Program-made: the position numbers and the translations under genes
Assembly (NCBI GenBank): GCA_019347575.1
Contig: JAHWKY010000011.1
Coordinates: 62,001-126,000, forward strand
Direction: 5' to 3'
Length of the DNA: 64,000 nt
DNA from: Actinomycetota bacterium
GTDB lineage: Bacteria > Actinomycetota > Nitriliruptoria > Nitriliruptorales > Nitriliruptoraceae
Shown: positions 43,801 through 51,488 of the stretch, piece by piece
Layout of the letters: each line of letters starts with the position of its first letter
How positions within the stretch are numbered: position 1 is the stretch's first letter
The notes under the pieces: model-generated
What the model saw: the letters and a program-made list of their open reading frames with translations, nothing else
Database searches by the model: none
What the model was told of the DNA's origin: nothing

Positions 43801-44192
43801 TCGTGGGTGGACCCGTGGCGGTGTCCGAGGCGGTGGAGGCGCAGCTGCGACAGCTGGGCACCAGCACCGAGCGACTCGCCGGCGACACCCGCTACGGCAC
43901 GTCGCGGGCGGTCGCGGACCGCTCGGTCGAGGTCGGCATGGAGCCCCGTGCCGTGTGGTTCGCGACCGGCCGCAACTGGCCCGACTCGCTCGCCGCGGGG
44001 CCGGCCGTGGTCCAGCAGAGGCACGGCGTGCTGGTCCTCATCGACGGGCTGAACGGGTTCGGGACCGCTCCCGAGATCGGCGAGTTCCTCGACGTGCACG
44101 CCGAGAACATCCTGCGCATCGTGCTCGTGGGCGGCGAGGCGGCAATCAGCGACGAGGTCGCCGAATCGATCCTGCTGCGCATCGACCGCTGA
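40842..44192 (+). CDS. Calx-beta / CWB2 cell-wall-binding surface protein
   Basis: 1116 aa. Signal peptide WTLVLAVALLLAFLPTTSA. Residues 60-450 contain Ig-like modules with ITFSEPVEGPNQPSDWAI and VSFSEPLFGPNDVSRWCV, like those in the two large paralogues. Then three Calx-beta domains (each ending near ILDDD or ILDND, acidic calcium-binding loops) at about 460-810. The last 310 residues are three cell-wall-binding repeat 2 units: RADAYPDALAGGPLA, YLLGGDEAVSP, NRFETAALIA, VVGGPVAVSE, ATGRNWPDSLAAGPAV, LVGGEAAISD. The repeats would attach it non-covalently to wall polymer. A calcium-dependent surface scaffold is likely. Start ATG 40842. Confidence 0.85.
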   Translation: MSHVQSRAAWTLVLAVALLLAFLPTTSAALPVLGAPPQPHIEPPPRHTAVRPGADHGRIEISGTADPNATIETAYIVIVDENGVLARRDATDRVLNVGGVLSGNYTLGPLDEDQQSATSLYLEVTTRAGSAAPETGRSNSIPIDITKPFITTWRLVSTDRIEITFSEPVEGPNQPSDWAIGPSGERVCPFESSRPAAVTGTDARRTLTLAVPVGEDATPHVCYNSDVEAYHDGAFNLVSGDSDFADDAIPPRAPRFTHIDGKPLDSNGRVRSNEPTPDVTLDTVTQGHTVHIYLNDGSPGYEPEHDPEVGEAVVTGSGGQVLVENVGGKLPDRRLPEGHNRFFARAEDPSGNLTELADIRTAVYELDSIAPTALAAAATAERVFVSFSEPLFGPNDVSRWCVSTGAPITDVRGSDGSALREVVVAGLTEGDTISYDRCGGSPDPSTRYTDAVGNRLVPFTIPVTGGPVVLIDDVSVSEGDQGDFPVAEFRLSISEPPADHASVTYATFPGSAEADEDYYSLAGSVEFPQGETEDRTVSVPIKGDVLDEFDETFGVVIESKDEHANVLPGADRGTGTILDDDPLAAVSVGDVDVAEGGSAPIEVRLDRPSGKDVTVGWRSRSASATDGLDFTAATGAVTIPAGATSAEVLVEALEDTMHEDDEAFHLVLGNPVNATIGDATGRVTILDDDAPPLLRLSDADAVERDTTLTQARPVATLSAISGRDVAFDWLDVQETATRGTDYRAAPRRVVIPAGSTSAAVSIDVLPDTLVEQDETLRVELSSVSGAEVVDGVATVTILDNDGPTDSDRNGGRDRTETSVEVSRDTFPGTTDNVVIARADAYPDALAGGPLAVELLAPILLTPGDALHQAVRQEIQRLDARTAYLLGGDEAVSPAIAAELQRMGLDVVRIGGENRFETAALIAAELGGADAFVTEGINVDPNRGWPDAVAVSALAAHLRVPILLTRAGDLPVETATAIDALGVGEVTVVGGPVAVSEAVEAQLRQLGTSTERLAGDTRYGTSRAVADRSVEVGMEPRAVWFATGRNWPDSLAAGPAVVQQRHGVLVLIDGLNGFGTAPEIGEFLDVHAENILRIVLVGGEAAISDEVAESILLRIDR

Positions 44193-44271
44193 TCGCGCCG
44201 CTCGGCTGCACGGAAGGTCGAGATAGGTTGGTGGCAGCGAGTGCGAGCCACTCGAGCCACTGGAGGTAGAG

Positions 44272-44436
44272 GTGGACAGCTGGCAGGTCGTCATCCTGGT
44301 CTTCTTCGTGCTGCTCCCGCTCGTGCTGATGATCGACTTCTGGGGTGACGAGCGCCTGAGCTTCCGCGGTCGGCCGATCGCGCGGCCCTGGATCCGCCAG
44401 ATCGAGCACGCCGACCCCTCCGACGAGCACCATTAG
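44272..44436 (+). CDS. 54-aa single-span membrane protein
   Basis: Small gene with a good GGAGGTAGAG ribosome-binding site 4 nt before its GTG start and TAGGTT at 44225 as a possible -10. The peptide opens MDSWQVVILVFFVLLPLVLM, one membrane helix, followed by a basic/acidic cytoplasmic tail (FRGRPIARPWIRQIEHADPSDEHH). Followed directly by a hairpin. No family known. Resembles the many short actinobacterial membrane peptides of unknown role. Confidence 0.55.
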   Translation: MDSWQVVILVFFVLLPLVLMIDFWGDERLSFRGRPIARPWIRQIEHADPSDEHH

Positions 44437-44443
44437 ATCGGAA

Positions 44444-44469
44444 GGTCGAGCCGGTACCTCGGCTCAACC
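44444..44469 (+). terminator. Hairpin after the 54-aa membrane protein
   Basis: GGT-c-GAGCCG-GTACCT-CGGCTC-a-ACC; nine pairs with one mismatch, 8 bp after the stop codon. Likely terminates before the sigma factor gene. Confidence 0.5.
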
Positions 44470-44547
44470 CTCCAACCTCGGGTGCAACAGCCGCGCCACT
44501 CGGCGCGTCACTGGGGTGCGACCCGACGGAGGGGAAGCCCCAACGTG

Positions 44548-45039
44548 ATGTCCTCGCTCTCGACGACCGCCGGCTCGGCCCGGGCTGCGGACGCCTGGCC
44601 TCCCGGTTTCGTGGCGCTGTACCACGACCGTTACGGCGACATGGTCCGGCTCGCCCGTCTCATCGTGAGCCGCAACGACGTCGCTGAGGAGCTCGTACAG
44701 GACTGCTACCTGAAGATCGCCGGGCGTTGGGACGACATCGAGGTGCACGGGGCGTACCTGCGACGTGCCGTCGCCAACGCGGGGCGGTCCTACCTCCGGC
44801 GTCACGGGCGGCTCCGCCCACTGACCGCGGCGGCCGAGCCCGTGACCGGACCGCCCGAGTACCACGATGTCTGGCGCGAGCTGGATCGGCTCAGCCCACG
44901 GCGTCGCGTCGCCGTGGTGCTGCGCTACTACGAGGACCTCGACGACGCCGAGATCGGCCGGATCCTCGGCTGCAAGCCCGCCACGGTCCGCTCGCTCGTC
45001 CACCGTGCCCTGAAGCAACTCGAGGAGGTGCTGGCATGA
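44548..45039 (+). CDS. ECF sigma factor (SigE-like group)
   Basis: 163 aa RNA polymerase sigma-70 family factor with regions 2 and 4 only. Region 2: FVALYHDRYGDMVRLARLIV and EELVQDCYLKIAGRW; region 4: LSPRRRVAVVLRYYEDLDDAEI and ATVRSLVHRALKQLEEVL. Start ATG 44548; the GTG one codon earlier is equally possible, with GGAGGGG 12-15 nt upstream. Its stop overlaps the next start (ATGA), so sigma factor and putative anti-sigma factor are coupled. The signal is unknown. Confidence 0.87.
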   Translation: MSSLSTTAGSARAADAWPPGFVALYHDRYGDMVRLARLIVSRNDVAEELVQDCYLKIAGRWDDIEVHGAYLRRAVANAGRSYLRRHGRLRPLTAAAEPVTGPPEYHDVWRELDRLSPRRRVAVVLRYYEDLDDAEIGRILGCKPATVRSLVHRALKQLEEVLA

Positions 45040-46112
45040 CCCGCGTCGAGGATCGACTCCGTGCCACGCTCGAGGAACACGCCGCAGCGACCAGGATGTC
45101 CGAGGACGCGCTCGAGGTGATGGAGCGCCGTCACGCCCGCCGTCGCCTCGCGCGGTGGCCGCTCGCGCTCGGCCTCGCCGCCGTCAGCGTCGCCGCGGTC
45201 GCCGGGGCCGCCATCCTCACCGCCCCGACCGAGCAGGCCGGCCCGGACCCTGCTGCCAACCCGCCGCGTGACCCACGGCCCGTCGACGCCCCGGTCGCCG
45301 CGGAACCCACCGCCCTCCCCGCGGTCCAGCCGAACTGGGACGAGCTGACGCTGCACGAGGCGGTGGACCACCTCATCGCCCTGAACGAGGCCCGCCCCGC
45401 CCCCGCCCCGCTGGTCCCGGGCCAGGAGCGGGTCGTCCTCACCGTCGGCGCAGCGCTGCACACCACCGTGGGGCCCGCTGGTACCCATACCGTCCGCTAC
45501 CTGGCACAGGAGCAGATCCGGGTCGCGGCCGACGGCAGCATGCGCTACGCCGAGCGCGTCCTCGCCGAGGACGTCCCGGTCACGGCCACGCTCGACGAAC
45601 TCCGGGCGATCGTCGCGGATGCCGACGACACCCCGCCCTTCCCCGAGCCCACCCCTCTGGAGCCGATCGACGACCCCGCCCTGGACGAGGCGGAGGCGCT
45701 ATCGCACGGCAGCGCAGCGCCAGCACCAGGACGCACCGAGCGCCCCGACCAGTCCTACGCGTTCATGCGGATGCTCGACGCGTTCCGCTACACGCTGGTC
45801 CCGTCGCCGGAGCACACCATCCGGGCGTTGCGGATCATCCGCGGGCTGGACGACGCGATCGTGGACTACCGCGGGACGTTCGAGGACCTGATCGGCCGCG
45901 AGGTGGTGGCCTTCGCCGGCTTCGACCACGCCAACGACGCCTGGATGGTGGCGCTCTTCGACCCCGAGACGGGTGCGTTCGTCGGCGAGTTCGATGAGTT
46001 CACCCAGCCGCTCGAGGGCATGGAGGGAGTCGAACCGCCGGTCGTCGGGAGCATCGGGGCGCTCGTCAGCGAGACCATCGAACCCCCCGCCTCCTCCGAG
46101 GAGCACGACTGA
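45036..46112 (+). CDS. Putative membrane anti-sigma factor / sensor partner
   Basis: 358 aa. The 46-residue cytoplasmic N-terminus is charged (RVEDRLRATLEEHAAATRMS); one membrane helix (WPLALGLAAVSVAAVAGAAIL) follows; a Pro-rich linker and a large extracytoplasmic domain complete it. No zinc-binding HxxxCxxC motif is present, so it is not a classical ZAS anti-sigma factor. Overlap with the sigma gene (ATGA) makes an anti-sigma or co-regulator role likely but unproven. The outer domain, e.g. RGTFEDLIGREVVAFAGFDH, is unrecognised. Confidence 0.65.
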   Translation: MTRVEDRLRATLEEHAAATRMSEDALEVMERRHARRRLARWPLALGLAAVSVAAVAGAAILTAPTEQAGPDPAANPPRDPRPVDAPVAAEPTALPAVQPNWDELTLHEAVDHLIALNEARPAPAPLVPGQERVVLTVGAALHTTVGPAGTHTVRYLAQEQIRVAADGSMRYAERVLAEDVPVTATLDELRAIVADADDTPPFPEPTPLEPIDDPALDEAEALSHGSAAPAPGRTERPDQSYAFMRMLDAFRYTLVPSPEHTIRALRIIRGLDDAIVDYRGTFEDLIGREVVAFAGFDHANDAWMVALFDPETGAFVGEFDEFTQPLEGMEGVEPPVVGSIGALVSETIEPPASSEEHD

Positions 46113-46123
46113 GCCCACCGAGG

Positions 46124-46161
46124 GTGTGTGGTTTGACGCGGTACCCCGCACCAAACACACA
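46124..46161. terminator. Bidirectional hairpin between convergent genes
   Basis: GTGTGTGGTTTG-ac-GCGG-TACC-CCGC-ac-CAAACACAC, stem of 13 or so pairs with one bulge and a small internal loop, in the 57-bp gap between the anti-sigma and methyltransferase stops. Confidence 0.6.
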
Positions 46162-46169
46162 TCGTCGGG

Positions 46170-47018
46170 TCAGGTGGGGATGTGGCCGACGGCGAGGAGG
46201 TAGGCCTGGGTCGCGGCGTAGCTGCCATCGTCCGCCTCGTTGGCCGCGGCGAGCTCCTCGACCATGTCGTCGAAGGCGTCGTTCCACGCCCCGCTCGGCT
46301 CGAGCACCTCGCGGGCCGCGATGAGGGGACCGGAGTTCTCGAGCAGGAACGCGGCGTAGACGTCCAGTGACGGGAAGTTGAACCGGATGCGTCCGGGGTG
46401 GAAGCCCCAGCTCATGGCGGCGTCGGCGAAGCGCTCCTCGACGTAGGCCTCCTCGCCCCACCGTTCGGCCCGGGTCCAGCCTCCAGGTGGTTCGGGTAGG
46501 CGTGCGCGCACGACGTCGAAGGCCCTGCCGACGGGGGCGTCTGGGCGCCAGGCGGTGAAGGCGATGGCTCCCCCCGGTCGGCACACGCGCACCACCTCGT
46601 GCGCGACCGCGTCGTGGTCGGGGGCGAAGATCATGGCGAAGCTCGACACGACCCGGTCGAAGCGGTCGTCCTCGTAGGGCAGCTCGGCGGCGTCAGCCAG
46701 CTCCCAGGCCACGGTCACCCCGCCCTCCGCGGCGCGGCGGCGACCCTCGTCGAACCAGGCATCGGTGATGTCCACGGCGGTGACGTCGGCGCCCCGCCGC
46801 GCGCAGGCCACCGCGACGTTGCCCGAGCCCGTCCCCACGTCGAGCACGGCCATCTCGGGACCCACACGAGCGAGGTCGGCGAGGTGGTGGGCGGCGTCGG
46901 CGAGGCGCTTGCCGATCTCGACGTAGTTGCCCAGCGACCAGGTACGCCGCGCTGCTTCGCGTCGGTCCACCGCTCCGCCTCCCGAGGTCGCGCCTGCCGC
47001 CCCCAGCCTAGGCCTCAT
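46170..47018 (-). CDS. SAM-dependent methyltransferase (class I)
   Basis: 282 aa. Rossmann-fold core with motif [17 protein letters not shown] near 68, motif [13 protein letters not shown], then [16 protein letters not shown] and [17 protein letters not shown], resembling UbiE/COQ5-type and small-molecule methyltransferases. The acceptor is not predictable. Start ATG 47018 chosen; the frame extends further upstream over the HAIR-like site and dnaK start, which is rejected. Divergent from dnaK, so the shared region includes an HspR-type operator. Confidence 0.82.
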   Translation of the reverse strand: MRPRLGAAGATSGGGAVDRREAARRTWSLGNYVEIGKRLADAAHHLADLARVGPEMAVLDVGTGSGNVAVACARRGADVTAVDITDAWFDEGRRRAAEGGVTVAWELADAAELPYEDDRFDRVVSSFAMIFAPDHDAVAHEVVRVCRPGGAIAFTAWRPDAPVGRAFDVVRARLPEPPGGWTRAERWGEEAYVEERFADAAMSWGFHPGRIRFNFPSLDVYAAFLLENSGPLIAAREVLEPSGAWNDAFDDMVEELAAANEADDGSYAATQAYLLAVGHIPT

Positions 47019-47064
47019 CCACTGGCAGTGCCGGGGGTGCTGCGGAAGGACCACATCGAGACAT

Positions 47065-47085
47065 TCTGAGCGTATTAAGCTCAGA
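47065..47085. promoter_or_regulatory. HAIR-like operator for HspR
   Basis: TCTGAGC-GTATTAA-GCTCAGA: 7-bp arms with a 7-bp spacer, the exact geometry of HAIR (CTTGAGT-N7-ACTCAAG) bound by HspR, with altered arm sequence. A further ACTGAGC half-site follows at 47089. It lies 118 bp before dnaK, whose cluster includes hspR. Confidence 0.65.
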
Positions 47086-47113
47086 TCTACTGAGCATAAG
47101 AGGCGCAGTGGAC

Positions 47114-47141
47114 TTGCGCGGCGCGCTGGGACGCGTATCCT
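47114..47141 (+). promoter_or_regulatory. Candidate dnaK promoter
   Basis: TTGCGC, 16 bp, TATCCT (47136-47141), downstream of the HAIR-like site. Would give a leader of about 55 nt. Spacing one or two short of ideal. Confidence 0.4.
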
Positions 47142-47202
47142 GCGTGGCGACCAAGGAACCGGTACACCGACCCCCCAGACCGAACCGCGAGGAGCAGCAA
47201 CC

Positions 47203-49056
47203 ATGGCCAAGGCCGTCGGCATCGACCTCGGTACGACCAACTCGGTCGTCTCGACCCTCGAAGGTGGCGAGTCCACCGTCATCCCCAACGCGGAGGGCAG
47301 CCGCACGACCCCGTCGGTGGTGGCGTTCGGCAAGGGCGGTGAGGTCCTGGTCGGCGAGGTCGCCAAGCGCCAGGCTGTCACCAACGCCGAGCGGACCATC
47401 CGGTCGGTGAAGCGCCACATGGGCACCGACTGGAAGACCGACATCGAGGGCAAGCACTACACCGCGCAGGAGATCTCCGCGCGCATCTTGATGAAGCTCA
47501 AGCGCGACGCCGAGAGCTACCTCGGTGACGAGGTCGTCCAGGCGGTCATCACCGTCCCGGCGTACTTCGATGACGCCCAGCGTCAGGCCACCAAGGAGGC
47601 GGGCGAGATCGCCGGCCTCGAGGTGCTGCGTCTGGTCGCCGAGCCGACCGCGGCGGCGCTGGCGTACGGGCTCGACAAGGAGGATGACCAGACCATCCTC
47701 GTGTTCGACCTCGGCGGCGGGACCTTCGACGTCTCGGTGCTCGAGATCAGCGAGGGCGTGTTCGAGGTCAAGTCCACCTCCGGGGACAGCCACCTCGGCG
47801 GTGACGACTGGGACCAGGCGGTCATCGACTGGCTCGTCAAGACCTTCAAGGACAACCACGGGCCCGACCTGTCGAAGGACAACATGGCCCTGCAGCGACT
47901 CAAGGAAGCGGCGGAGAAGGCCAAGATCGAGCTGAGCCAGGCACAGGAGACCTCGATCAACCTGCCCTTCATCACCGCGACCGACCAGGGTCCACTGCAC
48001 CTCGAGCAGACCCTGTCGCGCGCCAAGTTCATCGAGCTGACCGCGCACCTGCTCGACAAGCTCCGCGGCCCGTTCAACCAGGCCATCAAGGACGCCGGCG
48101 GTAACGTCGGCCAGATCGACCACGTCATCCTCGTCGGCGGCTCCACCCGGATGCCCGCCGTCAAGGACCTCGTCAAGGAGCTGACCGGCGGCAAGGAGCC
48201 CCACCAGGGCGTCAACCCCGACGAGGTGGTGGCGGTCGGGGCGGCGCTGCAGGCCGGGGTGCTCAAGGGCGAGGTCAAGGACGTCCTGCTGCTCGACGTG
48301 ACGCCACTGTCCCTCGGCATCGAGACCAAGGGCGGCATCGCTCACAAGCTGATCGAGCGCAACACCACCATCCCCACCAAGCGGTCCGAGACCTTCACGA
48401 CCGCCGACGACAACCAGCCGTCGGTCGAGATCCACGTCACCCAGGGCGAGCGCGAGATGGTCAGCGACAACAAGTCGCTCGGCAAGTTCATGCTGACCGA
48501 CATCCCGCCCGCGCCTCGCGGCATCCCGCAGATCGAGGTCACGTTCGACATCGATGCCAACGGCATCGTGCACGTCAACGCCAAGGACCTCGGCACGGCC
48601 AAGGAGCAGTCGATGACCATCACCGGCGGCTCGGCACTGCCCAAGGAGAACATCGAGCAGATGATCAAGGACGCCGAGGCGCACGCGGAGGAGGACCGCA
48701 AGCGGCGCGAGGCCGCCGAGGTCAGGAACCAAGCCGACGCCCTGGCGTACCAGACCGGCAAGAGCCTCAAGGACCACGGTGACAAGCTCGAGGCGGCCCA
48801 GAAGGCCGAGGTCGAGCAGGCGCTCACCGAGCTCCGCGAGGCGCTGAAGGGCGACGACACCGACGCCATCAAGGCCAAGATGGAGTCGCTCGCGACCAAG
48901 TCCCAGGCGCTGGCCCAGGCGATCTACGCCGCGACCGGCGACCAGGGTGGAGCCGCCGCTGATGCTGCCGCCGGCGGCGAGACGGCTGGCTCCTCCGACG
49001 AGGTCATCGACGCCGAGGTCGTCGACGAAGGCGACGACCAGGAAGCGGCGTCGTGA
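47203..49056 (+). CDS. dnaK: Molecular chaperone DnaK (Hsp70)
   Basis: 617 aa. ATPase domain begins [20 protein letters not shown], with [15 protein letters not shown] and [13 protein letters not shown]; the substrate domain includes [17 protein letters not shown] and the C-terminus is Glu/Ala/Gly rich ([13 protein letters not shown]). Folds and protects proteins with GrpE and DnaJ encoded downstream. Start ATG 47203 with CGCGAGGAG upstream; the longer open frame to 46927 is rejected. Controlled by the HAIR-like site. Confidence 0.97.
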   Translation: MAKAVGIDLGTTNSVVSTLEGGESTVIPNAEGSRTTPSVVAFGKGGEVLVGEVAKRQAVTNAERTIRSVKRHMGTDWKTDIEGKHYTAQEISARILMKLKRDAESYLGDEVVQAVITVPAYFDDAQRQATKEAGEIAGLEVLRLVAEPTAAALAYGLDKEDDQTILVFDLGGGTFDVSVLEISEGVFEVKSTSGDSHLGGDDWDQAVIDWLVKTFKDNHGPDLSKDNMALQRLKEAAEKAKIELSQAQETSINLPFITATDQGPLHLEQTLSRAKFIELTAHLLDKLRGPFNQAIKDAGGNVGQIDHVILVGGSTRMPAVKDLVKELTGGKEPHQGVNPDEVVAVGAALQAGVLKGEVKDVLLLDVTPLSLGIETKGGIAHKLIERNTTIPTKRSETFTTADDNQPSVEIHVTQGEREMVSDNKSLGKFMLTDIPPAPRGIPQIEVTFDIDANGIVHVNAKDLGTAKEQSMTITGGSALPKENIEQMIKDAEAHAEEDRKRREAAEVRNQADALAYQTGKSLKDHGDKLEAAQKAEVEQALTELREALKGDDTDAIKAKMESLATKSQALAQAIYAATGDQGGAAADAAAGGETAGSSDEVIDAEVVDEGDDQEAAS

Positions 49057-49109
49057 CGACCGTGAGAGTCACAACCCGAGCCGATACGCACCGAGGAGGT
49101 GTTCGCACG

Positions 49110-49556
49110 ATGGCAACCGATATGTCACGTTGGACCGGCCGGGAGCTGGCGGGCCTCCAGGACGAGGTCGGCCGCATGTTCAGCCAGGTGTTCGGCTCGT
49201 CCGACGCGCCGGTGACGTCCGCCGGCGCGTGGAGCCCGGCCCTCGACGTCGAGGAGACCGACGCGGAGTTCATCCTCCACGTCGAGCTCCCGGGCATGTC
49301 GCCCGATGACGTCGAGATCTCGATCGAGGAGAGCGTGCTCACCATCACCGGTGAGCGGCGCTTCTACGACGACCGCAGCGAGGAGGGCTTCCGCCGGGTC
49401 GAGCGGCGCTACGGCCGCTTCCACCGCGCCGTGCGGCTGCCCGACCGTGTCAAGGCCGACGAGATCGACGCGAGCTACCGCGACGGCCTCGTCACGATCA
49501 CGGTGCCCAAGGCCCCTGAGGCCCGACCGCGACGGATCAAGGTGACCCACGCCTGA
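49110..49556 (+). CDS. Small heat shock protein (Hsp20 family)
   Basis: 148 aa alpha-crystallin-domain protein. WSPALDVEETDAEFILHVEL, PGMSPDDVEISIEES, and GRFHRAVRLPDRVKADEIDA; C-terminal IxI-like anchor RRIKVTHA. ATP-independent holdase. GAGGAGG precedes the ATG by about 10 nt. Placing an Hsp20 gene between dnaK and grpE is unusual; it is 53 bp after dnaK, likely the same transcript. A strong hairpin follows it. Confidence 0.88.
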   Translation: MATDMSRWTGRELAGLQDEVGRMFSQVFGSSDAPVTSAGAWSPALDVEETDAEFILHVELPGMSPDDVEISIEESVLTITGERRFYDDRSEEGFRRVERRYGRFHRAVRLPDRVKADEIDASYRDGLVTITVPKAPEARPRRIKVTHA

Positions 49557-49566
49557 CAACCGCACA

Positions 49567-49593
49567 GGGGGCCGGCACCGCGCCGGCCCCCTT
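49567..49593 (+). terminator. Strong hairpin between hsp20 and grpE
   Basis: GGGGGCCGGC-ACCGC-GCCGGCCCCC-TT, a perfect 10-bp stem. It lies inside the chaperone cluster, so it may attenuate transcription or block 3' decay and lower grpE-clpB relative to dnaK-hsp20. Confidence 0.65.
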
Positions 49594-49614
49594 CTCGCCG
49601 GACCGGAGAGGACC

Positions 49615-50271
49615 ATGGAGGAGCACACCCACCACGACGCCCCGGCGGACCCCGAGGTCCCCGCGGGCACCGAGGTCCCGGAGGCGGCCGACGAGACCAC
49701 CCGCGAGGCGATCGACGACACCGCGGCTCGCGCGTCAGCGGCGGAGACCATCGCCGCTGACTCGACCGACAGCTCCGACGACAGCGGCGGCTCCGTGGAC
49801 CAGGCGCAGAACGTGGCCGACCCGCTCGCCGCCATCACGGCCGAGCGCGACGAGTACCTGGCCGATCTGCAACGCGTCCAGGCCGAGTTCGACAACTTCC
49901 GCAAACGCGTCATGCGCGAGGGCACCGCACAGCGCACCGCAGGCGTCGCCGAGGTCGTGACCAAGCTGCTGGACGTGCTCGACGACTTCGACATGGCGGT
50001 GCTGTCGGTCGACAAGACCGACGACGTCGCGTCGCTGCACAAGGGACTCGAGCTGGTCTACAGCAAGCTCATCGCCACGATCCGCTCGCTCGGCGTCGTG
50101 CGCGTCGACGACACCGGCGTGCCCTTCGACCCCGAGCGTCACGAGGCGGTGGCTTCGGTCGAGGCCGCTGGCGAGCCCCACGACGAGCCGCTCGTGGTCG
50201 ACGTGCTCCGCCCCGGCTACCTGCTCGGTGAGCGGGTGCTGCGCGCCGCCATGGTCAAGGTCGAGAAGTAG
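49615..50271 (+). CDS. grpE: Nucleotide exchange factor GrpE
   Basis: 218 aa. The first 80 residues are an acidic, Asp/Glu/Ala/Thr-rich low-complexity arm. The GrpE core begins with a long helix (ERDEYLADLQRVQAEFDNFR) and has VLDDFDMAV, GLELVYSKL, VPFDPERHEAV and the beta domain ending VLRPGYLLGERVLRAAMVKV. Releases ADP from DnaK. ATG with GGAGAGG upstream. Its stop codon lies inside the first unit of a 36-bp tandem repeat. Confidence 0.95.
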   Translation: MEEHTHHDAPADPEVPAGTEVPEAADETTREAIDDTAARASAAETIAADSTDSSDDSGGSVDQAQNVADPLAAITAERDEYLADLQRVQAEFDNFRKRVMREGTAQRTAGVAEVVTKLLDVLDDFDMAVLSVDKTDDVASLHKGLELVYSKLIATIRSLGVVRVDDTGVPFDPERHEAVASVEAAGEPHDEPLVVDVLRPGYLLGERVLRAAMVKVEK

Positions 50272-50339
50272 TGCTCAAGCAGCGGAAGCGGTAGCACGAC
50301 TCGGTAGTGCTCAAGCAGCGGAAGCGGTAGCACGACTCA
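50268..50339 (+). repeat. 36-bp tandem duplication between grpE and dnaJ
   Basis: Two 36-bp units (50268-50303 and 50304-50339) differing at one base. Unit: GTAGTGCTCAAGCAGCGG... with terminal GTGCT and AGCAC able to pair. The first unit includes the grpE stop codon. The second ends just before the dnaJ ribosome-binding site. Recent slippage duplication; it could alter translation coupling of dnaJ. Confidence 0.92.
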
Positions 50340-50352
50340 GTAAGGAGGACGC

Positions 50353-51480
50353 GTGGCATCCCAGGACTGGCTCGACAAGGACTTCTACGCCGTGCTCGGC
50401 GTGAGCCAGGACGCCTCGGCTGCCGAGATCAAGAAGGCCTACCGCAAGCTCGCCCAGCAGCTGCACCCCGACGCCAACAAGGACCCCGACGCCGAGGAGC
50501 GGTTCAAGGCGGTCAACGAGGCCTACGCCGTGCTCGGCGACGACGACAAGCGCAAGGAGTACGACGAGCTGCGTCGACTCGGAGCCATGCACGGAGGCTT
50601 CGGGGCGGGCTACGGCGGTGCAGCGGGTTTCGACGGTGACCTCGGCGATCTGCTCCGAGGGTTCTTCGGCACCGGCGGCGGTAGCGGCGGCGGCGGGTTC
50701 GGTCCGGGCATGGGCGCCCGCCGCCGCACCGCCCGCAAGGGCGCCGACCTCCGGGCGGACGTGCACCTCACGTTCGAGGAGGCCCTCAAGGGCGTCCGCA
50801 CGACGCTGCGGGTGACCGGCGACGGCATCTGCGAGCGCTGCAACGGCACCGGGGCCAAGCCCGGCAGCCAGCCCCGTCGCTGTCCGGAGTGCGGGGGCTC
50901 GGGTGGCATCGCGGTCAACCAGGGCCCGTTCTCGATCGCGCAGCCCTGCCCCACCTGCAACGGCGGCGGCACCGTCGTCGACGAGCCCTGCGAGGTCTGC
51001 GGCGGGTCGGGTCGGGACGTCAAGCCCCGCGAGCTGTCGGTCCGCATCCCGGCCGGCGTCAAGGACGGCGCCGTGATCCGGCTGCAGGGCCGGGGCGCGC
51101 CCGGCGCGTTCGGGGCGCCCGCCGGGGACGTGCTGGTCCGCGTCCACGTCGCGTCGCATCCCGTGTTCGGCCGCAAGGGCGACGACGTCACCGTCGAGGT
51201 GCCGATCACCTACTCGGAGGCGGCCCTCGGCACCAAGCTGCGGGTTCCCGACCCCGAGGGCGGGGCCACCACCATCAAGATCCCAGCGGGGACCGCCACG
51301 GGACGCACGTTCCGCCTCCGTGGCAAGGGCGCCCCGACCCGCGCCGGAGGACGGGGAGACCTGCTCGCCACCGTCCGGGTCGAGGTCCCGTCCAAGCTGT
51401 CGAAGGCCCAGCGCGATCTGATCCAGCAGCTCGGCGAGCACGACGACACCTCCGCGCGCGACGAGCGGATGGGGGTGTGA
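50353..51480 (+). CDS. dnaJ: Chaperone protein DnaJ
   Basis: 375 aa, type I DnaJ. J-domain with HPD (LAQQLHPDANKD), Gly-rich linker (100-130), four zinc-binding repeats CERCNGTG, CPECGGSG, CPTCNGGG, CEVCGGSG, and the C-terminal substrate domains. The N-terminus has DWLDKDFYAVLGVSQDASAAE, as in actinobacterial DnaJ1. Stimulates DnaK ATPase. GTG start at 50353 after TAAGGAGG. The repressor gene hspR follows 8 bp later. Confidence 0.95.
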   Translation: MASQDWLDKDFYAVLGVSQDASAAEIKKAYRKLAQQLHPDANKDPDAEERFKAVNEAYAVLGDDDKRKEYDELRRLGAMHGGFGAGYGGAAGFDGDLGDLLRGFFGTGGGSGGGGFGPGMGARRRTARKGADLRADVHLTFEEALKGVRTTLRVTGDGICERCNGTGAKPGSQPRRCPECGGSGGIAVNQGPFSIAQPCPTCNGGGTVVDEPCEVCGGSGRDVKPRELSVRIPAGVKDGAVIRLQGRGAPGAFGAPAGDVLVRVHVASHPVFGRKGDDVTVEVPITYSEAALGTKLRVPDPEGGATTIKIPAGTATGRTFRLRGKGAPTRAGGRGDLLATVRVEVPSKLSKAQRDLIQQLGEHDDTSARDERMGV

Positions 51481-51488
51481 GGTGAACC

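Noticed and set aside
40692-44294. 1200-codon minus-strand open frame
   Set aside because: It is the antisense of the Calx-beta/CWB2 gene; repeats of Asp and Val codons in GC-rich DNA keep the antisense frame open. No domain is visible in it.
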